From Subtercola sp. (GTDB lineage Bacteria; Actinomycetota; Actinomycetes; Actinomycetales; Microbacteriaceae), in the NCBI GenBank assembly GCA_025463745.1, contig JAODBB010000207.1:1-57575 (forward strand): a DNA stretch of 57,575 nucleotides, in the 5' to 3' direction. Made by a program: the position numbers and the translations under genes. Each line of letters begins with the position of its first letter. Position 1 is the first letter of the stretch. Shown one piece after another: positions 52,482-57,575 of this stretch. The notes beneath the pieces were generated by a model, which was given only the letters and a program-made list of their open reading frames with translations, ran no database searches and had not been told where the DNA came from.

Positions 52482-53867
52482 CTACTCTGCGCTTCGTAGC
52501 GCTTCAGATGGGCGAAGCCGAGCAACTCTCATGGTGCCGGCAAGGGCAGCGATCACCGCGGCGGCCACCGCGAGAGCGATGGCGAGTCCAACCGCTTCGA
52601 TTGGCAGCGGCACGGTGAGCGGAATTTGGGCGGTCACTCCGGTACCAGAAAGACTGGCCGAGAACGACGGCGCGAAGGCGTTGATGAGAACAATCGCGAT
52701 GCCCCCGAGCGCAAGGCCGGTCAGAGCGCCAAGCACTCCCTCGACCAGGGTCTCGCCGACGACTTGAGACGAAACGTGCCGGTTCTTCCATCCCAGCGCC
52801 TTCAGCGTGCCGAACTCGCGGGTACGCCGGCTGACGCCGATGACAGTGAACAGCGCTGCGAAGATGCTAGCTGCGGCCAGCGCGATCAGCGTCAGCCACT
52901 GGCCCAGTGTGCTGCTCAAATCGTTGGCCGCGGTCAGTGTTCCCGTGATACTGCCGGCCAGGTCGGCCTGGGTCGCGACGACTGCGTCGGGCAGCTGAGA
53001 CCTGAGGGCAGCTGAGACGGCAGCGACATCTGACGCTGATACCGCCTTCACATAGACGTGGGTGATTTGACCAGGCAGGCCGCTGAGCGTTTGCGCCACA
53101 TCTAAAGGCAGATACGCGTTGGCTCCGGTCGATACGCCCCCTTGTGGGGTGGAGACGAGCCCGACGACCGGAATGTCGACGCCACCGATATTGACCGGAC
53201 CGCCTACGGCGAGCTGATTCTCGGTTGCGTACGCCGCATCGACGAGAGCTACTTGCTGACCAATGTCGGCGGCAGTGAAGAGTCTGCCAGCCGTAGCGCT
53301 CGCGCCAGCGAGCAGCCCTGCGTCAGTTTGATGTGCGACATCGACTCCGGCCACGCTGAATGTGTCGACACCGAACGAGCTGCCGCCTGATCCGTCGGCG
53401 CCGGTCGGGCCATCAGCGGCAGCGCCATCCCCTGACGGAACGTGCCCCGTGATGTCGGGGATGATTCCGCTGAAGTCATAGTTGTCGAGCATCAGCACCG
53501 CGGCGGTCGAAGAAACCGCAGGTATCGCGGCTACCCTGGCGACCTGCGATACGTCCGAGGTCGCGAGCCCTCGCGCAACAGTGAGCTTGCTTTGTGTCAG
53601 CTGCTTCGATCCGCTTCCTGACGAACCGTCGGCCTTGCCGAAGGTGAACTGCGGCGCTCCCGAGCCCGGCGGCGTCGCTTTCGTCACTGTCACATCAGTT
53701 CCCACGCCATAGAGCGACGCAAGGGCATCTGTCTGTGCCGACTTCAGTCCCTGGCTGACGCCGCTGATCACGACCACGACCGCCACGGCCACACCGATGC
53801 CTGCGACGACAGCGGCTGCCTGGCGGCGGCGCTGACCGAGCTCTCGAAATACATATCCCAGCCACAT
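52482..53867 (-). CDS. MacB-like ABC exporter permease
   Basis: 461-aa FtsX-domain permease: N-terminal helix (AAAVVAGIGVAVAVVVVISG), a periplasmic MacB-PCD-like domain of about 260 residues (GTDVTVTKAT, FSVAGVDVAHQ, PVVGLVSTPQGG), then three C-terminal helices (FAALFTVIGVSRRTREFGTL, LVEGVLGALTGLALG). ATG start; first gene of the operon. GTGAGA direct repeat lies 62 bp upstream. Confidence 0.92.
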   Translation of the reverse strand: MWLGYVFRELGQRRRQAAAVVAGIGVAVAVVVVISGVSQGLKSAQTDALASLYGVGTDVTVTKATPPGSGAPQFTFGKADGSSGSGSKQLTQSKLTVARGLATSDVSQVARVAAIPAVSSTAAVLMLDNYDFSGIIPDITGHVPSGDGAAADGPTGADGSGGSSFGVDTFSVAGVDVAHQTDAGLLAGASATAGRLFTAADIGQQVALVDAAYATENQLAVGGPVNIGGVDIPVVGLVSTPQGGVSTGANAYLPLDVAQTLSGLPGQITHVYVKAVSASDVAAVSAALRSQLPDAVVATQADLAGSITGTLTAANDLSSTLGQWLTLIALAAASIFAALFTVIGVSRRTREFGTLKALGWKNRHVSSQVVGETLVEGVLGALTGLALGGIAIVLINAFAPSFSASLSGTGVTAQIPLTVPLPIEAVGLAIALAVAAAVIAALAGTMRVARLRPSEALRSAE

Positions 53868-53928
53868 AAGACCCTCTCATGGCACCGAACAGACGGGGCC
53901 TGACGATGGGCACGCTATCCGACTGTCG

Positions 53929-53945
53929 GTGAGACCAGCGTGAGA
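53929..53945 (+). promoter_or_regulatory. GTGAGA-N5-GTGAGA direct repeat before the exporter operon
   Basis: GTGAGAccagcGTGAGA, identical hexamers with an 11-bp period, 62 bp upstream of the permease ATG (minus strand). Same orientation relative to the gene as the site before the MprF-like gene. Confidence 0.65.
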
Positions 53946-53999
53946 GCACGAACACGCGATCTGGACCATCTCGGCGATCGTTGCGGAAACGCCTCGTTC

Positions 54000-54362
54000 T
54001 CAATGAGATGGGTTGAGCCACACATCGAGGTAGTCAGGCGCTTCCGGATCGTCAACCACTTCAACCTCACAGCGAGCGGCACGTCCACGGATCCGAAGCA
54101 GAAAGACTTCCTGCCGGATGTCGTCTTCCACCTCACGATCCAGCAGGCCGATCCGCGCCAGAAACGAGCTCCACCGCACGCCGACGATGAGCCCTCGAGT
54201 GTTGTGAATCTTCCCGGCTTCGATGCGAGCGTAGATGACACCCCCGAGTTCTTTCTGAGACTCCACGATCGACCGAAGCCCTTCCTTGTCAGCTGTCGGC
54301 CTCACCAGAATCGGGCCGAATGCGTCGAGACTCCTCAAATGAACCGAAGGCTTCCTCGCCAT
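54000..54362 (-). CDS. hypothetical protein
   Basis: 120-aa soluble protein, mixed alpha/beta (LRSLDAFGPILVRPTADKEG, YARIEAGKIHNTRGLIVGVR, VFLLRIRGRAARCEVEVV). No family recognised; codon pattern is coding-like and the opposite-strand frame is worse. It sits between the exporter operon and the lysozyme-like gene; the third GTGAGA repeat is 193 bp upstream in the orientation seen at the other sites. Confidence 0.55.
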   Translation of the reverse strand: MARKPSVHLRSLDAFGPILVRPTADKEGLRSIVESQKELGGVIYARIEAGKIHNTRGLIVGVRWSSFLARIGLLDREVEDDIRQEVFLLRIRGRAARCEVEVVDDPEAPDYLDVWLNPSH

Positions 54363-54672
54363 CTCACGGTACTTTCAAAAAACATCGACCATAACGATGC
54401 GCACCACTATTGCAAATGCTGATTGAGAATTTCACTGAGTATTCCCTCTCTGGTCATCGCCAACGGAACTGACGGCGTCGACGCGCGCTTGGGTGGTACG
54501 CACCCTTCGCCGCGCGAATTGTGACACCCGACACGGGCACGATAGCCCTCGTTGATGAGATCAGCGTGAGAAAGGTCGCCTCCAGCCCTTTCGTGGCAAA
54601 CCCGGATCAGTCAGCCAGAATTGCTGGTTAGGCTCGCCAACACACACCAAACTCGCTCATCGGAGTCCTCGC
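54363..54672. other. 310-bp intergenic region
   Basis: Between divergent genes at 54362 (minus) and 54673 (plus). No credible ORF. It holds the third regulator-like repeat, ATGAGAtcagcGTGAGA, at 54555-54571, and a looser TGAGAatttcacTGAGT near 54424. AT content is higher than in the flanking genes. Confidence 0.6.
54555..54571 (+). promoter_or_regulatory. ATGAGA-N5-GTGAGA direct repeat in divergent region
   Basis: ATGAGAtcagcGTGAGA keeps the 11-bp period with one substitution in the first hexamer. It is 102 bp before the lysozyme-like gene and 193 bp before the 120-aa gene; orientation agrees with the latter. Confidence 0.5.
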
Positions 54673-55257
54673 GTGCCACGAAGAATAACCGCGTTCCTAG
54701 TCATACTGAGCACGATTTCAGTCGTCGCCGTTGGCGGCATTTTTGCGACGCTGTCGTTCCTCTCACAGGCTGCGGCTCCAGCGGCATCAAGCTCGGCTGT
54801 AAAGCACTGCCCTGCCGCGTCGCCTGTCACAGTGGGCACGATCGTCGTGCCAGCCGGCCCGGTCGCCGGCTACTGTCAATCCGAACTCATCAACGCCGCA
54901 CACATCATGAATGCTGCTCGTGATCTCGGCCTCGGCACGCACACGCAGGCGGTCGGGATCATGACGGCGATGGGGGAGTCGGGGTTGGTGAATCTCGACC
55001 ACGGCGACGCCGCCGGCGCTGACAGCCGAGGACTGTTCCAGCAACGCGACAATGGTGCGTGGGGAACTCTTGCCGACCGGATGGATCCGTACACTGCCGC
55101 TGCCAACTTTTTCAACGCCCTCACTCGAATCAGCGGTTGGGACTCACTGACACCCACTCAGGCAGCTCACAGCGTGCAGATCAACGCTGATCCGAACTAT
55201 TACGCTACGTACTGGGCTGACGCGCAAACCGTCGTGGCCGCGCTCACCGGGAGCTGA
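54673..55257 (+). CDS. secreted lysozyme/transglycosylase-like protein
   Basis: 194-aa protein with an N-terminal membrane/signal segment (ITAFLVILSTISVVAVGGIF) and a domain seen in actinobacterial cell-wall hydrolases and conjugation proteins: GIMTAMGESGLVNLDHGDAAG, DSRGLFQQRDNGAWGTL, YTAAANFFNAL, YYATYWADAQTVV. The Glu in GESGL is the likely lysozyme-type catalytic acid. GTG start. Not linked to phage genes; fits the envelope island. Confidence 0.78.
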   Translation: MPRRITAFLVILSTISVVAVGGIFATLSFLSQAAAPAASSSAVKHCPAASPVTVGTIVVPAGPVAGYCQSELINAAHIMNAARDLGLGTHTQAVGIMTAMGESGLVNLDHGDAAGADSRGLFQQRDNGAWGTLADRMDPYTAAANFFNALTRISGWDSLTPTQAAHSVQINADPNYYATYWADAQTVVAALTGS

Positions 55258-55321
55258 CTGCCATCAGACTATTTCGTGGCATCAGCTCTCCTCGCGGATC
55301 CGACGATTGTCGATTTTTCGC

Positions 55322-56389
55322 TCAGAGTTGTGCTCCTAGTTTGAATCCGGCAGTTTCGTCATCGGTGCGGGTGTACGAGAATCCGTCCGCGCCGATGGTG
55401 ACATCGACTTCGCGGGCGTCGGTGCGTTCGACCGATTCAACGGGGTTGCCGTCGAGGTCGAGCACGGTCGAGGCGTTGGCATACCAACTGGGCACGACGG
55501 GCGTGCCCCACCAGTCGCGTCGTTGGTTGTCGTGCACATCCCAGGTGAGGGTGGGGTTGTCGGGGTCGCCGGTGTAGTAGTCGTGCGTGTAGATCTCGAT
55601 GCGATGGCCGTCGGGGTCGAGCAGGTAGAGGTAGAACGCGTTCGAGACGCCGTGCCGGCCGGGTCCGCGTTCGATCTTGTCGCTCTGCCGGATCGCGCCG
55701 AGGTGGTCGCAGAGGTGCAGTATCTGGCTGCGTTCGTGGGTCGCGAAGGCGATGTGGTGCAGGCGCGGACCATCGCCGCCGGTCAACGCGACATCGTGCA
55801 CAGTGGCTTTGCGGTACATCCATGCGGCGTAGACGGTTTTCTCGGCGTCTTCGATGTCTTCTGAGACTTTGAAGTTCAGGCCTTCGTAGTACGTCACGGC
55901 GGCTGGTACGTCGGGGGTGACGACGTTGAAGTGGTCGAGGCGTGAGATGGCCCCGGCGCCTTGCACGTCGTAGCGGCGGGTGAAGCGTTCGACGTGTTCG
56001 GCGTCGTAGAAGAACTCGATGGGGAAGCCGAGCGGGTCTTGGATGCGCACGGCTTCGCCGATTCCCCGGGTGAACCCGGCGGGCTTGCGTTCGACATGTA
56101 CGCCGAGTTCGGCGTAGTACGTGGCAGCGATGTCGAGCTCCTCGGGCGAACGCACACGGTAGGCGAGCACCGATAGCGCGGGAACCGGGCCCCGGCGGAT
56201 GATCAGCGAGTGGTGCAGGTACTCTTCGAACGCGCGCAGGTAGATCGCGTCGGTGTCTTCGTACGTGACGACCAGACCGAGCACGCCGACATAAAAGGCG
56301 CGGGATTCTGCGAGGTCGGAGACGATCAGCTCTGCGTAGGCGCAGCGGATCACGTCGGGCGGGGTGGCCGTCGTGGTGGGGATGGTCAT
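55322..56389 (-). CDS. hpaD: homoprotocatechuate 2,3-dioxygenase
   Basis: 355-aa type I extradiol dioxygenase opening 3,4-dihydroxyphenylacetate in 4-hydroxyphenylacetate catabolism. Two vicinal-oxygen-chelate modules; catalytic module holds metal ligands His in SRLDHFNVV and His in RLHHIAFAT, and Glu in RIEIYTHDYY. C-terminal WWGTPVVPSWY is typical of the Brevibacterium/Arthrobacter enzymes. ATG 56389 has GAGGAGAT. Follows hpaE by 70 bp. Confidence 0.9.
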   Translation of the reverse strand: MTIPTTTATPPDVIRCAYAELIVSDLAESRAFYVGVLGLVVTYEDTDAIYLRAFEEYLHHSLIIRRGPVPALSVLAYRVRSPEELDIAATYYAELGVHVERKPAGFTRGIGEAVRIQDPLGFPIEFFYDAEHVERFTRRYDVQGAGAISRLDHFNVVTPDVPAAVTYYEGLNFKVSEDIEDAEKTVYAAWMYRKATVHDVALTGGDGPRLHHIAFATHERSQILHLCDHLGAIRQSDKIERGPGRHGVSNAFYLYLLDPDGHRIEIYTHDYYTGDPDNPTLTWDVHDNQRRDWWGTPVVPSWYANASTVLDLDGNPVESVERTDAREVDVTIGADGFSYTRTDDETAGFKLGAQL

Positions 56390-56405
56390 GACAGATCTCC
56401 TCGAT

Positions 56406-56437
56406 GAGATGTTGGGTAAAGCTGAGATGTTGGGTAA
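56406..56437. repeat. 14-bp direct repeat between hpaE and hpaD
   Basis: GAGATGTTGGGTAA occurs at 56406-56419 and 56424-56437 (18-bp period), just upstream of the hpaD ribosome site. Could be a small duplication or regulator half-sites. Confidence 0.6.
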
Positions 56438-56459
56438 TGAGGTGTGAGGGGTCGCCGCT

Positions 56460-57575
56460 CTACGCGATCGCCGCCACGTGCGGTGCTTCGTGCGCGAGAG
56501 GGGAGGCGCCGAATTTTGCGGTGTGCACGTCGCCGATGGTGATGTGCACGGCCTGCGAGTCGGTGTAGAAATCGATGGAGCGGTAACCGCCTTCGTGCCC
56601 GAGCCCCGAGGCTTTGACTCCGCCGAATGGCGTGCGCAGGTCGCGTACATTGTGCGAGTTCAACCACACCATGCCGGCCTCGATCGACTGGGCGAAGGTG
56701 TGGGCACGGGTCAGGTTCATCGTCCAGACGTATGCGGCGAGGCCGTATTTCACGGCGTTCGCCAGTTCGAGCGCTTCCTCGTCGGTGTCGAACGGGGTGA
56801 TCGTCACGACCGGGCCGAAGATCTCTTCCTGGAAGATGCGTGCATCAGGTTTCACGTCGGCGAACACCGTCGGCGAGACGTAGTTGCCCTCGGGTAGATT
56901 GTCGGGGCGGCCGCCGCCGGCAAGCAGACGCCCCTCGGTCTTGCCGATCTCGACGTAGCTCATCACCTTGGCGTAGTGCTCCGGATGCACGAGAGCACCG
57001 ACCTCGGTGCGGTGATCGTGTGGGTCGCCGACCACGATGTTCGCGGCCCTCGCCGCATAGCGCTCCAGGAACTCGTCGTAGATCCGCCGCTCGACCAGAA
57101 TGCGGGAGCCGGCGGTGCAGCGTTCGCCGTTCAGCGAGAAGACGCCGAACAGGGTCGAGTCGATGGCGGCCTCGAGATCACAGTCGGCGAACACCACGGC
57201 GGGCGACTTCCCGCCGAGCTCCATCGAGAGACCTTTGAGGTTGGTCGCCGCATTGCGGAAGATGGTCTGCCCGGTGGTGGTCTCGCCGGTGAACGATATA
57301 AGAGGTACGCCCGGGTGCTTCACGAGGGCGTCGCCGGCCTCTTCGCCGAGTCCGTTGACGAGATTGAATACCCCGTCGGGCAGGCCCGCTTCGCGAAAAA
57401 TCGTGGCCCAGAGACTGGCGGAGAGCGGAGTGAACTCGGCCGGTTTGAGTACGACTGTGCATCCGGAGGCCAGCGCGGGCGCCAGTTTCCAGCTCTCGAG
57501 CATGAACGGGGTGTTCCACGGAGTGATGAGGCCGGCGACCCCGATCGGCTTGCGGTTGACGTAGTTCACCTGCAC
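56460..57575 (-). CDS. hpaE: 5-carboxymethyl-2-hydroxymuconate semialdehyde dehydrogenase (partial)
   Basis: Aldehyde dehydrogenase, C-terminal 371 residues present; the N-terminus (about 110-130 residues) lies beyond the window. Signatures: PWNTPFMLESWKLAPALA, cofactor FTGETTTGQ, catalytic Glu in SMELGGKSP, Cys in NGERCTAGS, PFGGVKASGLGHEGG. It oxidises the ring-fission semialdehyde made by HpaD, and co-location with hpaD supports this specific assignment within a broad family. Confidence 0.88.
   Translation of the reverse strand: MQVNYVNRKPIGVAGLITPWNTPFMLESWKLAPALASGCTVVLKPAEFTPLSASLWATIFREAGLPDGVFNLVNGLGEEAGDALVKHPGVPLISFTGETTTGQTIFRNAATNLKGLSMELGGKSPAVVFADCDLEAAIDSTLFGVFSLNGERCTAGSRILVERRIYDEFLERYAARAANIVVGDPHDHRTEVGALVHPEHYAKVMSYVEIGKTEGRLLAGGGRPDNLPEGNYVSPTVFADVKPDARIFQEEIFGPVVTITPFDTDEEALELANAVKYGLAAYVWTMNLTRAHTFAQSIEAGMVWLNSHNVRDLRTPFGGVKASGLGHEGGYRSIDFYTDSQAVHITIGDVHTAKFGASPLAHEAPHVAAIA

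Noticed and set aside
1-57575. CRISPR arrays, rRNA or integrase attachment sites
   Set aside because: No regularly spaced repeats, rRNA signatures or integrase genes were seen on either strand.

Overview
The window is high-GC actinobacterial DNA with dense, often ATGA/GTGA-overlapping genes, frequent GTG starts and several families typical of Microbacteriaceae (DUF7882-type small proteins, Holin-X/DUF3618 stress genes, CsbD, ECF transporter fused to its ATPases). A member of Microbacteriaceae is the best guess; the genus cannot be fixed from the sequence alone. No rRNA, tRNA, CRISPR or intact mobile element was seen.

Region 1 (1-12.3 kb) is a catabolic acyl-CoA cluster: a FadR-type GntR regulator, an acyl-CoA ligase, two acyl-CoA dehydrogenases, a two-gene MaoC hydratase, a crotonase, a thiolase, a thioesterase, an SDR, a zinc-free MDR oxidoreductase and a lipase-like hydrolase. 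They lie in six short divergent/convergent transcription units, and five intergenic or leader regions carry a TGGTnnnACCA-like palindrome, the classic FadR-subfamily operator, so the cluster looks like one local regulon.

Region 2 (12.4-24.4 kb) holds a deleted IS481 transposase, a four-gene operon of lipoprotein, divergent Nramp transporter and two PRC-barrel proteins, a broken phosphatase, two DUF7882 loci, a membrane-stress operon (LEA-like protein, Holin-X, DUF3618, then YihY), an SDR, a ChrB-like protein and a COG4280 membrane protein.

Region 3 (24.4-43.2 kb) is transport and signalling: an FbpABC-like importer, UppP, an ECF transporter with fused ATPases, DedA, an ABC exporter next to a DesK-like kinase whose response regulator has been deleted to a stub, and a CitA/CitB-type two-component system divergent from a TauABC/SsuABC-like importer. 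A 14-bp box is shared by the COG4280 gene and the FbpABC-like operon, suggesting a common metal regulon.

Region 4 (43.2-55.3 kb) is a cell-envelope island: LytR-CpsA-Psr protein, class A PBP, a broken membrane esterase, an MprF-like protein, an OmpR/EnvZ-type pair, a MacB-like ABC exporter and a lysozyme-like protein. Three GTGAGA-N5-GTGAGA direct repeats (11-bp period) in front of these genes are candidate binding sites for the local response regulator. Region 5 (55.3 kb to end) starts a homoprotocatechuate (4-hydroxyphenylacetate) pathway: HpaD and a truncated HpaE.

A window-wide theme is gene decay by internal deletion: five genes (alpha/beta hydrolase, IS481 transposase, histidine phosphatase, LuxR-type regulator, membrane esterase) keep recognisable ends but have lost interior segments, usually with a frame change at or near the join.
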